DNA of 64,000 nt from Burkholderiaceae bacterium (GTDB lineage: Bacteria; Pseudomonadota; Gammaproteobacteria; Burkholderiales; Burkholderiaceae_B), in contig JAGOAJ010000001.1 in the NCBI GenBank assembly GCA_017983955.1, positions 248,001-312,000 on the forward strand, given 5' to 3'. Under the pieces are notes generated by a model. It saw only the letters and a list, made by a program, of their open reading frames with translations, was not told the DNA's origin and did no database searches. Positions within the stretch are counted from its first letter, which is position 1, and each line of letters opens with the position of its first letter. Of the stretch, positions 44,717 to 54,473 are shown one piece after another. Position numbers and translations under genes: made by a program.

Positions 44717-45256
44717 CTATTGTGGAGCTAACGGAGATAACAATTGCCGAATAAGCGTTTGCCCCACCCCTGCCGCACTGGATCGGCTCCAACCGCTACG
44801 ACTGCCAGTAGCACTCCATACAACCGCACCGGAATTCAAGTCAATCAAATTAAAGGTCAGGCCAACAACTGGCTCACCATCTATCCCAACCTTGTAACGC
44901 CATTCCTGGACGGATCCGGTCAGAGCATAATTTGCGCCAGTCGTACGAGCCCAATCCAAGGTCTGAGTTCTGTTCTGATCAGAGGTATTGCCAATTAGTG
45001 CATTTGAGCTTTGATCTTGCTGGTAGCTATGCAATCCGGTAAACCCTTTTTGATGAAGAATGCTTTCAGCGATGCTCTGCGCGCGCAGGCCTGCATCTGG
45101 CGTTTCAGTGTAGTTAGCCATCGGCAGGACAGCCAGGCCATTCATATTGGCCAATGCCGGCGAATTACTGGCGTCTATCGTCGAGCATCCCGCCAAAACC
45201 GACAGCAATGCTGCGCTGCTCCATTTCAATGATTTACTGATATCAAGTGTTTTCAT
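44717..45256 (-). CDS. pelC: PelC, outer-membrane lipoprotein of Pel export
   Basis: A 179-residue lipoprotein with a lipobox LAGC (Cys24) and a mature domain containing GLAVLPMANYTETPDAGLRAQSI and the ALTGSVQEW segment. The ATG at 45256 has GGAG eight bases upstream; a longer frame to 45286 is not supported. PelC forms a ring at the periplasmic mouth of PelB. The spacer between pelB and this gene holds the left end of the duplicated segment. Confidence 0.95.
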   Translation of the reverse strand: MKTLDISKSLKWSSAALLSVLAGCSTIDASNSPALANMNGLAVLPMANYTETPDAGLRAQSIAESILHQKGFTGLHSYQQDQSSNALIGNTSDQNRTQTLDWARTTGANYALTGSVQEWRYKVGIDGEPVVGLTFNLIDLNSGAVVWSATGSRSGWSRSSAAGVGQTLIRQLLSPLAPQ

Positions 45257-45322
45257 GTTTTTGCTCCGATCTTCATTAAATGACAATCAATGTGGGCGCC
45301 GTGTCTTGTGCGCTGCCACGGC

Positions 45323-48300
45323 TTAAAACACCATTCGATACGACAAACCTATTTGATTTACACGCTGACTGGTCCCTTTTCCAGCAGACTCATGCACAAA
45401 GAAAACTCGTAAATGGTCACTCCCAAACACTGACCCTCCTATGCCCAGATTCACTCTAGGCCCCCAACCAGCATTGCTGTCATGCACATATCCAACATCC
45501 ATGAAAGGACGCCAGCCACGTGAATATGTATCAGCTTCGGTTGACCCCAAACCTATCATCACGCCATATTGATGATAATTTTGCTGCATGAATTCGGATG
45601 CAAAGGGAGTGACATCGGATGGCAGCAGGACTCCGAGTGAAGCGATGGTGTTGTCACTTGCTGAGTACACTCCTTGAGCACTAACCAAACGAACGCTCCA
45701 ATCAGGATAAGAACCGCGAATACGGTAACCAAACTGTTGCGTAAACTCATAGCCACGCCCTATATAGGTGCGATCCTGCTGTGCATGAAAACGATTGGCT
45801 TCGGCTGTAACTTGTCCAAACCAGCGCGACTCGGGGTTCCACGCCAAGCCTATCTGGGCAGTATCTTTGGTAGCGCCCACTTGCATATGAGACGACAAAT
45901 CGGTGAACTGATTGACGCCTAACGTGACGCTGGCCGTCAATGGCCCGGCGCGATTGAATTCACCATGTATTTTTGCGGTATAGAACGACTTCATCGCCTT
46001 GCGATACCCTACCGTTAACGACATGTCATGGTCCATCGTCGTGTCGCGCAAAGTAATGTTCAGTTCCCTATCATGGGCCGGTACCCACGCAAGCTCATCA
46101 ACATCAGAGGTACGCTGATTACGCTGCTTAGCCACAACAGCAAGACCCAGGCGACTGCTCAGCTTAAGGCCCCCGACCACCGTGGTTTCGACGTAGCGCA
46201 GCGAGTCAGAGACTGAATTGACCACATCCACGCCCACTGTGGGTCTATCACGCAGTACTGTTTCAACCATGGTTTGATGGATATCACTGTTGTCGGGCGC
46301 GCCTTCGGCGGCGGCATACGCCACGGTTTCGGCTTCGCTAGTACGACCAGCCTGTGTCAATGCAGCGATACGGCTACCTATAGAAATAGGCCTCTGACGG
46401 TTATCAAGTAACCGTCCTAGCGTTTCTTTGTCGTTGTCCGCCAAGGCCAGTGTGATCTCAGCATCTGCTGGCCGCAACAAACGGTTCACGTACTCCCTGG
46501 CCAACCAGGCGCGAGCCAAGTCATTATGCTCACCGCTAATCGCCCACGACAACACGACTTCTTTGGTCGCCGCACTGATCACATCACGGCGCCCATCAAG
46601 CGACTTTGCGTCATGCGCCATCACGTCGTCGAGTTTAGGCAAACCAGCCCTGTCTCCCAGTAAGGAGTTGGCTACAGCGAACTCTTCAGGGCCACGCCCG
46701 TCCTGTTTCAAGAGATCAATCAACAGACTTCGCGAAATATCGCCATTCGTGAATATCTGGCTTAATGTGACGCGCGCCCTGAGCAGGTCAAGGCGCTCTG
46801 CAGAGTCCAGACGATTACCCACTTTATTAGTTTTCGAGTTGTCATTCGCCACAATGACCTCATCAAGTTGCCTGGAGGCCGTTTTTGTTTGCAGAATATG
46901 CCACGCCTGCCGGCGAATTCCCCACGCCAGCTCAATACGGCCGGCCCCTTCCTCTGCATCAGCCAGTGCCATCAGCCACAAAGGATCATCAGCTGACTGA
47001 AATCGCTGTTGGCGTAGGTATATCACTGCCCTCGCCGCATTACCCAGTCGCAGTTCACCTGCGGCAAAAGCCCCCCAGTAGGATGGGTTGGTTTTTGCCG
47101 CAGAGCGCCATTTGTTCAAGGCTGCGTTCAGCTCGGCATCAGTTCCGAATTCAACTAAGGTCCATATATATAGACCCTTGATATCGTCGTCCGCGTCAGG
47201 TGCTCGTACAGCGCGTCGTAAGTCATCAAGCGCAGCATCCCAGCGCTGTGAGTGAAGATAGTATTGAGCACGAACCGCCAGCAACACACCTGAACGCTCG
47301 AACAACACAAGCTGCTCGGGTGTCAGGGCATTTAACAGTGTGCGAATACGTGGCCAGGCGCGTGCATCCACGTAATATTGCAACGACGCCCGTAAGGCCG
47401 CCTGGGACTCGTTCTGCTGGAATTGTGATTCTGCCATACGTGCCGCATCGATCGGATAGGCTCGATAAAAATCGGTAATAGAGTTCAGATCAGCATCATT
47501 CGACTGTCCGGTTGCCAGCAAATGTTCATAGGCAAAATTCGCGTCTTCATTGCTTTGCGCCCGGCCCGCAAGTTCAGCATACAGACGCCAATAAGGAGCA
47601 GACTCGGGACTATCACCTATCTGATGACGAACATCACGCAGTATTGTCAAGGCCTCAGACAAGTGTCCCTGCTTATATTCAAAGCTGGCAAAATGTGCTG
47701 CATAGGTGGGGTTGGCAGGATAAGCCGTCGACAAACTACGATAGGCATCCAGCGCGGCCTTATTGTTTCCCGATCGCTCTGCTAGCGCCGCGTAGCGCTC
47801 TAGCAGAGGCTGGTGATACACCCCCTTGGCCCGACTTTTAAGATAGGTCATGCCAGCTTGCGGTTGGCCTAACCGTTCATAGGTAGCGACGATCTGGTCG
47901 CGCAAGGCAAAATCATGCGGTGCCCTGTCAGAAGCGTGGATAAGGGCCGCAAGATAAGCCTGATCATTATTCAGCTGGGGCGCAAGCTCAAGCACATTGG
48001 CCCAAGCCTCATCACTGCCCGATATCCTTGCATACTGTAACCAGTACTTCAGCGCCGTTTCCGGGTGGTTATTCCATGTCGCTACCTGGGCTAACCGTTG
48101 CGTCCACACCTTCGGGTCAAGCTGACGATCAAGTGCTTCTTTGGCAAGCTTTTCAGCTTCGTTCAGTTGTTTGCTTTCCAGAAAGGCCTGGAAGGCAAGA
48201 TCAAAATCATTACTTTCCAGCAGGGTATTAGCTGACTGGTCGTCAGTGCTTGTTGTGTTGGTCGCGACCTGTTGAAGCATGCCCACCAGACCGGCAGGTC

Positions 48301-50332
48301 TGAGGTTCACATAGCCTACAGCGCCACTGTAATCCGAGTAATAGGCGTTACGGTGGCTTTGATCAGAATACGTGATTAAGTCTCGTGCATAACGCGACAT
48401 TAAATCGCGTCGGTTTGCCTGCCTAGCCAGATTGATCAGATAACGCAAAGTCTTGGGGTCTTGAGCAAGATTTCCCGCCCGCTTTTCTGCTTCCTGGCAC
48501 GCTTGAACAAGCTGGCCATTCGCAACAAATGCTTTTAACGCCGCCAGAAAATAAAATCGCTTTTCCTCAAGAACAGTAGCTGCATCCTGAGCCGCAAAAT
48601 AAGCCGTGCTTGCTTCTTCATAGGCTTGCTGGCCTAGCGCCATATTACCGATCTGCTCTTGCCACTTTGATGCATTACTTGCATCGACAACCGCCAACTT
48701 CTGGTAGTAATGCCCTACAAGATCATTGGCACCAGTTTCGCGTGCTTTTTGCGCAAGCCAGGTCATTTCCGGAATACCCCATTCGTACTGGCTAGTTTGC
48801 TCTAGTACCTTGATGAAGCGCGCCAACCCTTCGACACGCTGAGGATCATCGGGCTGGTATTTATAAGCCAGTTGCTCTGTGATAGTAGCCTCCAGCAAGA
48901 GCATGTCCTGACGCTCTTTGGTATCGCCTTGGTCTTTTATCGTTCTGGCAACTCGCAGCGCCGACTCCCAATGGCCTAGATTCTTATATTGCTCAAGTAG
49001 TACATACTGGCTAGCTAAGGGGTTTGTTGACGCCTGCTTGGGTTCTGGCTGAGTATGTGCCCATGCCGCCAGATAAGCCGCGTCATCCTCAAACTGGGGT
49101 GCTAGCGTTAATACATGCTTCCAAGCCTCTTCGTTACCCGACTCCTGGGCAACCAACAACCAATATTTGAATGCCTTTTCTGGATGACTATTCCACTGAG
49201 CCACTTCAGCCAGTCGACGCCCCCATACCAATGGATCAAGATGAGCATCCAGCGCTTTCTGCGCGATCGTCTCGGCGTCGTCGAGCTCATTGCTTTCAAT
49301 AAACGCCTTAAATATCAGCTCATATTCAGCCGATTTCTTTGCTTCTCGCCCATTTTCAACCGGAATTGCTCTGGTGCTGACCAGGTAACTACGAGCACCT
49401 GTAATATATGGCCAGGATTGTGCTTTCTGGGCACTGAACCCGGTCAACACTACAACCTTGGAATTTTCGCTACCCTGACTTAACTGAGCGCGTTTCACCA
49501 ATTCATGAGCATAGCGACTCACCAAATCGTTGCGGTTCACTTGCCGCGCCAACTTAAGCATATAAGCCAAGGTTTCACGATCGTTCACCAACTCACCTAG
49601 GCGTTGATCACCTTCTTCACAGGCGCGAGCAGCCTGATCGCCTGACTCAAGCGCCTTTAGCGCGCTAATAAAATACAACCGTTTGTCATCGACTGTTTTT
49701 GCTATATTGGACGCGGCAAAATAAGCTTGGGCAGCGTCGTAGTAATGCTGATTAGCCAAAGCAATCGCCGCCAGTTTTTTATGCCACTGTGTCGCATTGT
49801 CGCTATCCGCTATTGCTAGTTTTTTGTAATAGCTGCTTGTAAGGGCATCCTCACCCACTAGGCGTGCCTTTTCCGCCAATGAACGCATCACGGAAACATC
49901 CCATTCGTACTGCGACGTTTTTTCCAATATATTTAAGAAATTCGCAATTTCTGCAGGCCGACGCAGATCATCGGGCGAATATTGATACGCCATTTGTTCA
50001 GTGGCGGATAGTTCCAGCAGCAAACCTTGCTGCCGGATCGTTTGATCGTCCTTCCCTAACTGCCCAAGCCTATCGGCAACCAAAAGTGCAGACTCCCAAC
50101 GATGCAACTTTACATATTGTGTTCCAAGCAAATTAAGGTATTCGGGAGAGTCTGGTTTAAGGCGTAGCCAGGCCTCCAGATAGGCAGCAGACAGCTCGGA
50201 CGGTGGTTGTAGTACTAGGCTTTGAGTTTGCTCGCCATCCCGTTGATAGGACGTAACTAAAGCCGCCACCACACCAAACCCGATAAGAATGGAAAGCCAC
50301 AAAGGGCATAATTGCTCGCGGTGCTTATTCAC
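45323..50332 (-). CDS. pelB: PelB, outer-membrane Pel export porin with an enlarged TPR scaffold
   Basis: A 1669-residue protein, long for PelB (about 1190 in Pseudomonas). It starts at GTG and overlaps pelA by eight bases. Order: N-terminal membrane segment (11-28), TPR scaffold to about residue 1340, and a C-terminal beta-barrel ending in YRMVF. Residues about 60-435 recur, diverged, at about 435-805, so the scaffold carries an internal tandem duplication of some 370 residues. PelB exports the polymer; its TPRs bind PelA and guide Pel. Extra TPRs could change the reach in the periplasm or the number of PelA molecules bound (inference). Confidence 0.93.
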   Translation of the reverse strand: MNKHREQLCPLWLSILIGFGVVAALVTSYQRDGEQTQSLVLQPPSELSAAYLEAWLRLKPDSPEYLNLLGTQYVKLHRWESALLVADRLGQLGKDDQTIRQQGLLLELSATEQMAYQYSPDDLRRPAEIANFLNILEKTSQYEWDVSVMRSLAEKARLVGEDALTSSYYKKLAIADSDNATQWHKKLAAIALANQHYYDAAQAYFAASNIAKTVDDKRLYFISALKALESGDQAARACEEGDQRLGELVNDRETLAYMLKLARQVNRNDLVSRYAHELVKRAQLSQGSENSKVVVLTGFSAQKAQSWPYITGARSYLVSTRAIPVENGREAKKSAEYELIFKAFIESNELDDAETIAQKALDAHLDPLVWGRRLAEVAQWNSHPEKAFKYWLLVAQESGNEEAWKHVLTLAPQFEDDAAYLAAWAHTQPEPKQASTNPLASQYVLLEQYKNLGHWESALRVARTIKDQGDTKERQDMLLLEATITEQLAYKYQPDDPQRVEGLARFIKVLEQTSQYEWGIPEMTWLAQKARETGANDLVGHYYQKLAVVDASNASKWQEQIGNMALGQQAYEEASTAYFAAQDAATVLEEKRFYFLAALKAFVANGQLVQACQEAEKRAGNLAQDPKTLRYLINLARQANRRDLMSRYARDLITYSDQSHRNAYYSDYSGAVGYVNLRPAGLVGMLQQVATNTTSTDDQSANTLLESNDFDLAFQAFLESKQLNEAEKLAKEALDRQLDPKVWTQRLAQVATWNNHPETALKYWLQYARISGSDEAWANVLELAPQLNNDQAYLAALIHASDRAPHDFALRDQIVATYERLGQPQAGMTYLKSRAKGVYHQPLLERYAALAERSGNNKAALDAYRSLSTAYPANPTYAAHFASFEYKQGHLSEALTILRDVRHQIGDSPESAPYWRLYAELAGRAQSNEDANFAYEHLLATGQSNDADLNSITDFYRAYPIDAARMAESQFQQNESQAALRASLQYYVDARAWPRIRTLLNALTPEQLVLFERSGVLLAVRAQYYLHSQRWDAALDDLRRAVRAPDADDDIKGLYIWTLVEFGTDAELNAALNKWRSAAKTNPSYWGAFAAGELRLGNAARAVIYLRQQRFQSADDPLWLMALADAEEGAGRIELAWGIRRQAWHILQTKTASRQLDEVIVANDNSKTNKVGNRLDSAERLDLLRARVTLSQIFTNGDISRSLLIDLLKQDGRGPEEFAVANSLLGDRAGLPKLDDVMAHDAKSLDGRRDVISAATKEVVLSWAISGEHNDLARAWLAREYVNRLLRPADAEITLALADNDKETLGRLLDNRQRPISIGSRIAALTQAGRTSEAETVAYAAAEGAPDNSDIHQTMVETVLRDRPTVGVDVVNSVSDSLRYVETTVVGGLKLSSRLGLAVVAKQRNQRTSDVDELAWVPAHDRELNITLRDTTMDHDMSLTVGYRKAMKSFYTAKIHGEFNRAGPLTASVTLGVNQFTDLSSHMQVGATKDTAQIGLAWNPESRWFGQVTAEANRFHAQQDRTYIGRGYEFTQQFGYRIRGSYPDWSVRLVSAQGVYSASDNTIASLGVLLPSDVTPFASEFMQQNYHQYGVMIGLGSTEADTYSRGWRPFMDVGYVHDSNAGWGPRVNLGIGGSVFGSDHLRVFFVHESAGKGTSQRVNQIGLSYRMVF
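47920..50155 (-). repeat. Internal tandem duplication in pelB (two modules of about 370 codons)
   Basis: Module 1 (residues about 60-435) and module 2 (about 435-805) align in order: HRWESALL with GHWESALR, EKTSQYEW with EQTSQYEW, LARQVNRNDLVSRYA with LARQANRRDLMSRYA, and LDPLVWGRRLAEVAQWNSHPE with the LDPKVWTQRLAQVATWNNHPE region. The offset is 370-376 residues throughout. The two modules have diverged considerably. The second pelB at 33533 has only one module. Confidence 0.85.
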
Positions 50333-53171
50333 AGTTCACCTTGATAGAGTGATAGGAAACAGATTGAGTCGCTTGACCGCTGACATTCAACGTCATGGCT
50401 CCTGTCTTGCCTACCGTACCGGCAGATTTGCCATTAATGCTGGCACGACAGTTCATGGCATCGGCAAGCTGAACAAATGGCTTGTAATAACCACCTAACT
50501 CGAACTCCATTCCTGTACCAGTACGCTGAAAATTACGTACAAAACCAGAAGCCTGAGCGATATATGGCGTAACCCCAACAGTCTGTGGCGTCATGATGAA
50601 CGAGGCTTGATTACCCCCCATGTGAATATACAAACCGCCAGGACCGGGCAAATAGCCTGACACACCAGATGCCGTGGACAAATCAGGTATCCCTGCCCCT
50701 GGCCAACGCAATTGGCGAAGGTTCGCACCAGAACGCACCATCCAACGATTTCCGTCTCGAGCGACTGCAACATGACGCCAATCAAGAGCACGGTTTATAT
50801 ATTCAGTGGTGTAGATTGGGAAAACCGGCTGTTTCAGGGCTGCATTGAACACCGCATGCAGTGCCTTTAAAGAGGCAGCCTTGGTGCCCGAGTAAAAATG
50901 ATAGTAAATATTGACCGGTTTAAAGCGTATAGGCGTATCGGTTAGCGCGAATGTCTCGAGTACACTTTGAAAGCCATAAAATGGTCCCATCCAATCATTG
51001 GTATAAACGTTTTCGTTCATTACGCCGGCATACACCTGGTACTCGTCAGGACGATTCCCTTTGGCCACACCATATGGACTGATATTGGTCCAGCTATTCC
51101 TGGCTTTTGTAATGGTGGTATTGCCACCGTTAATATTGAGCGCACCGACTTTTCCCACATGCCTTAATGCTATTTTTGGTGCTGCGGCATCACCTGACCA
51201 CAAAACTGCCAAAACGGACTTGCCTGTGGGGGCCAAGCGTTGAGTTATATAGTCGATAGACCCCTGTATCTCTCGGTTTATGTTGAATTTGTAATTGGGA
51301 ATATCCAAGGAGAACGCTCCAGTCCCAGCCCATTCAGGGTTAAATTGATCCCCTATTTTTTCACCCGTTATCTCGTTGATTTGGGACAAGTAAAACGGGT
51401 GAGAATAAGTATGGCTTCCAATCTCGACATTCGGCAGAGAAAATATTTTTCGCGCAATCGGCTCAAGTCGGGGCGCAAGCTCAGAATGCAATCCACCTGG
51501 CCCGATCTCACCTTCGATCACGGATACCAGCATAGGGATCTGATACTTCGTAAAGACTTCGTTATACAGAATTTGCCCACTATATTGCTGTGTAGCACCA
51601 GAAAACTCCCCACGAGACGCAAAACCATCGCCATCCACATGGGTAAACATCAAACGGCGGCCATTCTCGGAGGTTAAGTCCGGTACCGGCATATCGGGCA
51701 GTGCTAAGGCTTTCCTAAGAAATTTGATGGGGTGAATTGCCCAGCGATTTTGCTCGATGGCATCCAAATACAAGACCGTGTTACCAGCTAACACATAGCC
51801 CCCCCAGGGGGTCAGTGCCGCCGCATCATATAGATAGTCGCCAGCTTTCAAACGCAGCAAGGGTTGTCCATTCGAGTCAGCTCGTACTGCCTGAGCCTCG
51901 CGTATGTCGGGTGCAGGCATGATCTCGAATCCCATCATGGGATCCTTGCTGACAATCTGAAGGGGGCTATTCAACGGTGGTTTACCAGTAACCACTTCGA
52001 GGTTAAGAGCGCGGGCTACCTGGGTATCTAGAGGAAAACCGAACTGATTAAAAAAGGCGACCCGCATGCCTTGGCTTATTTGCCCCAATACCCATTGCCG
52101 CCACGCCCTCGAATTATTTACCGTACGATCGATAGCAACCACTATTCCAGCATAACGGTCATTGCTGATACCGCTAGGCAACGCTTGATTAATATCAGCG
52201 TACTGAATGTCGTAGCCCAAGTAATTCAAAGGCATCGCTATACTGCGAGCCCCCATGGTCTCGTCCAGCGGCTGGTCACGATCTAGTGTCTGTACCAACA
52301 GAATTTTGCGAGGCATCACTTCAATGCGACCAACCCCGACAGCCCCCAGACCTGGCGTTGTCACAAAAGGAGTGACACCATCTGCCACAAGCTTAGCTGC
52401 CACTTCACGACGGCACGCCTGATTACCAACGGTGCAGTAGTCTATGGCAACCACCGGCAACGCTGTCTGTGTTTGAATCTGCTTGATTTGCTGTAGGGTA
52501 CTAGTCCGCACTGCATCCGGTACGACTGCCAGAAAACTGCCATAACCACGACTCTGTTGATATAAGGAGTCGACCACCACCGCATATAAATTCTGGGCAT
52601 TCGCTTGTGCAACTGCCAAATGGTTGCGCAGCATTAGTTGCGCTTGAGGGTATTGACTATGAATTGCCTTGATTGCTTGATCAAGCCTTTCATCAAAGGG
52701 CGTAACTTTTTCGCTGACAGCCGTTCCGTCGTCAAGCAAGAACCCCTGATAGCCCTTTTCCCATAAAGGACTTATTTTCTGGCTTATAAATGTATTGATA
52801 TCTTCAGATTTACTGGTCAGTCCTTGAAGATCGACACGCGCAAACCAGGCGGTATGCGGCGCAAGATCCGTCTGGGGCAAAGCAGCCACAGCCGGATCGA
52901 TTACCACTGCGTCAAACGCCTGTAATTCGTCGACTGGCAAATCGCCGCGATAATAAAATGCCACATTTGGTGAGGCTGTTGGGCTTGCACTAGTCATAGC
53001 CGCACGAGCCTGGCCATTGCCCTGCCATGAAATCAACGCCAGCATTGCAACAGCAAACAAGCGAAGCACCCATAAGAGATGTATGGGGTTCTGGCTATGA
53101 GCTAACGACGGGCATACTAGGCACGCCGAACCCAATTCGCTTTTTTTATCGGGGCGTTGATACCACATCAT
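50325..53171 (-). CDS. pelA: PelA, periplasmic Pel deacetylase with a degenerate hydrolase domain
   Basis: A 948-residue protein. A membrane/signal segment lies at about 31-50; the hydrolase-like domain spans 68-285; the deacetylase (CE4-like) has Asp513/Asp515 in THVDGDG and His587/His591 in GSHTYSHP; a C-terminal beta-rich domain ends in HSIKVNCE. Compared with the stand-alone hydrolase at 38520, the hydrolase domain has Asp201 for Glu210, Thr150 for Asp153 and lacks the VGEVES loop. In Pseudomonas PelA a Glu at this position (E218) is needed for hydrolase activity, so hydrolysis is probably weak or lost while deacetylation is intact (inference). The ATG at 53171 is followed by a second ATG; ribosome site weak. 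Confidence 0.93.
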   Translation of the reverse strand: MMWYQRPDKKSELGSACLVCPSLAHSQNPIHLLWVLRLFAVAMLALISWQGNGQARAAMTSASPTASPNVAFYYRGDLPVDELQAFDAVVIDPAVAALPQTDLAPHTAWFARVDLQGLTSKSEDINTFISQKISPLWEKGYQGFLLDDGTAVSEKVTPFDERLDQAIKAIHSQYPQAQLMLRNHLAVAQANAQNLYAVVVDSLYQQSRGYGSFLAVVPDAVRTSTLQQIKQIQTQTALPVVAIDYCTVGNQACRREVAAKLVADGVTPFVTTPGLGAVGVGRIEVMPRKILLVQTLDRDQPLDETMGARSIAMPLNYLGYDIQYADINQALPSGISNDRYAGIVVAIDRTVNNSRAWRQWVLGQISQGMRVAFFNQFGFPLDTQVARALNLEVVTGKPPLNSPLQIVSKDPMMGFEIMPAPDIREAQAVRADSNGQPLLRLKAGDYLYDAAALTPWGGYVLAGNTVLYLDAIEQNRWAIHPIKFLRKALALPDMPVPDLTSENGRRLMFTHVDGDGFASRGEFSGATQQYSGQILYNEVFTKYQIPMLVSVIEGEIGPGGLHSELAPRLEPIARKIFSLPNVEIGSHTYSHPFYLSQINEITGEKIGDQFNPEWAGTGAFSLDIPNYKFNINREIQGSIDYITQRLAPTGKSVLAVLWSGDAAAPKIALRHVGKVGALNINGGNTTITKARNSWTNISPYGVAKGNRPDEYQVYAGVMNENVYTNDWMGPFYGFQSVLETFALTDTPIRFKPVNIYYHFYSGTKAASLKALHAVFNAALKQPVFPIYTTEYINRALDWRHVAVARDGNRWMVRSGANLRQLRWPGAGIPDLSTASGVSGYLPGPGGLYIHMGGNQASFIMTPQTVGVTPYIAQASGFVRNFQRTGTGMEFELGGYYKPFVQLADAMNCRASINGKSAGTVGKTGAMTLNVSGQATQSVSYHSIKVNCE

Positions 53172-53519
53172 AATATTGATTGCTCAAGTTACGACGGATG
53201 TGCCTTTATTGCGGACGCAATATCATTTACATCGATTTTTTGTTCCGCAAAGCCGAACACCGCATCTTTGTTGTTTGCTCATGCTTCGAGCGACTGGTTC
53301 GCTACGTAAAATCATTGCGCTACTTATAAAAAATTTGCTACGCCGATTCTGAAACACTAATCAACAAGATATAAAAAACGTTGTAATTGAATGTGGATTT
53401 GATACTGAGATAAGCTGCTTAGCTCGTATGGACAAAGTATGTCACAAAATACAGAGCATAATTACGACTATTCGTAACAAACAATACGAAAATTTTTTAG
53501 ACTGTTGCAAAGAGTCGAG
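53172..53519. promoter_or_regulatory. AT-rich intergenic region upstream of the pel operon
   Basis: These 348 bases without a gene separate the GH114 gene from pelA and should contain the pel promoter. A perfect inverted repeat TTACGA-CTAT-TCGTAA lies at 53462-53477, close to the GH114 stop. On the minus strand TTGTTT, 18 bases, TATGCT could be a weak promoter overlapping that repeat. No FleQ-like box or convincing terminator was recognised. Confidence 0.4.
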
Positions 53520-54416
53520 CTAGTAATCGACACAGTCCAGGCGAAATTTATCATTGAGCTGTATAGGAAGCACCAGGGTGTGGATGCCAATTTCCCGTGA
53601 GTCAGCACAAAGCGTTACAAGCGCCTTCGAACCCTTACGATAAGCGTCCGCATATTCAGCATTGAACACCGGCTTACCCTGCTTGATAAATACCTTGTAG
53701 GCACCGCATTCGGTGTACTCGTGACACTGCTCGTTGACTGCAAAATCAAAGTCAGCCACCAAGTCTGCCAGCTGATCAACATTATTTTTCAAACCAATAG
53801 CTAAACCCAAGCCATGGGCTTGGGCCGCAAGGAAGCGGTTGTAATCTAGTTGTGTGTAATGAGTTAACGGCAAGCCGCTGCTGTTGGTATACGCATCGAC
53901 ATTATCTGGTTCGACGCCGTTACAGCCCTTCTGCGCGGCAAGCGTTAGGCGCTCCTGCATTATCCGTCGCACATTGGCGGAGCGTGTATCCAACCATCGT
54001 TCACCAGCCCATTCATCCAGGCTTCGTCCCATATCTGCTGGTTGAAACTGGTGGAAGTCCTCTCGCCAGTCCTCGGAACTTCCGGCCGAGAAATAACAAA
54101 CTACTTTTTTCCCTGCCGCCTGCAACGCTTGAATGACATCGACTGATGTGTCGGCCAGATCGATATCGTAGACAGTTGCGGCATGGGACGTATTCAGGTC
54201 GCCACTTAACTGCCATTGCCACGTATCAATTAGCCTGGGCCGCCAATGTGATGAAGATGGTAGTGATACTGTTTCACCGGCATTTACGGAAAAACTACTG
54301 GCGCCGGCCAGCACCAATAAAAGAACTGATAAGAAGGACCCAGGTCGTCGCCAATGGATAATGGGTTTTAGGTGTATTCCCCATACGCTTGTGCTGACAA
54401 CCCAAGTACATTCCAA
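53520..54416 (-). CDS. GH114 endo-alpha-1,4-polygalactosaminidase, secreted
   Basis: A 298-residue protein with an N-terminal hydrophobic signal (SFLSVLLLVLAGASSFSVNA, about 27-46) and a GH114 domain: VVCYFSAGSSEDWR, WLDTRSANVRRIM, GCNGVEPDNVDAYTNSSG, YNRFLAAQAHGLGLAIGLKNN and DFAVNEQCHEYTECGAY are all family landmarks. It starts at a TTG with AGGGG six bases upstream; no in-frame ATG lies before the signal. Known members cleave alpha-1,4-polygalactosamine, the backbone type of Pel. Its place just upstream of the pel operon, same strand, suggests a role in trimming or release of Pel (inference). Confidence 0.88.
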   Translation of the reverse strand: MECTWVVSTSVWGIHLKPIIHWRRPGSFLSVLLLVLAGASSFSVNAGETVSLPSSSHWRPRLIDTWQWQLSGDLNTSHAATVYDIDLADTSVDVIQALQAAGKKVVCYFSAGSSEDWREDFHQFQPADMGRSLDEWAGERWLDTRSANVRRIMQERLTLAAQKGCNGVEPDNVDAYTNSSGLPLTHYTQLDYNRFLAAQAHGLGLAIGLKNNVDQLADLVADFDFAVNEQCHEYTECGAYKVFIKQGKPVFNAEYADAYRKGSKALVTLCADSREIGIHTLVLPIQLNDKFRLDCVDY

Positions 54417-54473
54417 TTTGAGCCCCTGATGGTTATTACATCAACGGTACCGCACAGAGTAAATTTACAGAGG

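Larger units (their letters stand above)
45272..50400 (-). repeat. Copy B of the pelA(3')-pelB-pelB/pelC-spacer segment, in the native operon
   Basis: This is the native position. It matches copy A at 33482-37470 from the TTCATTAAATGACAATCAAT spacer through pelB to the last 33 codons of pelA. It is longer than copy A because the pelB here has an internal repeat and an extra pair of TPR-like units. A separate short match to copy A lies in the middle of pelA, near 52040-52075. Confidence 0.85.
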
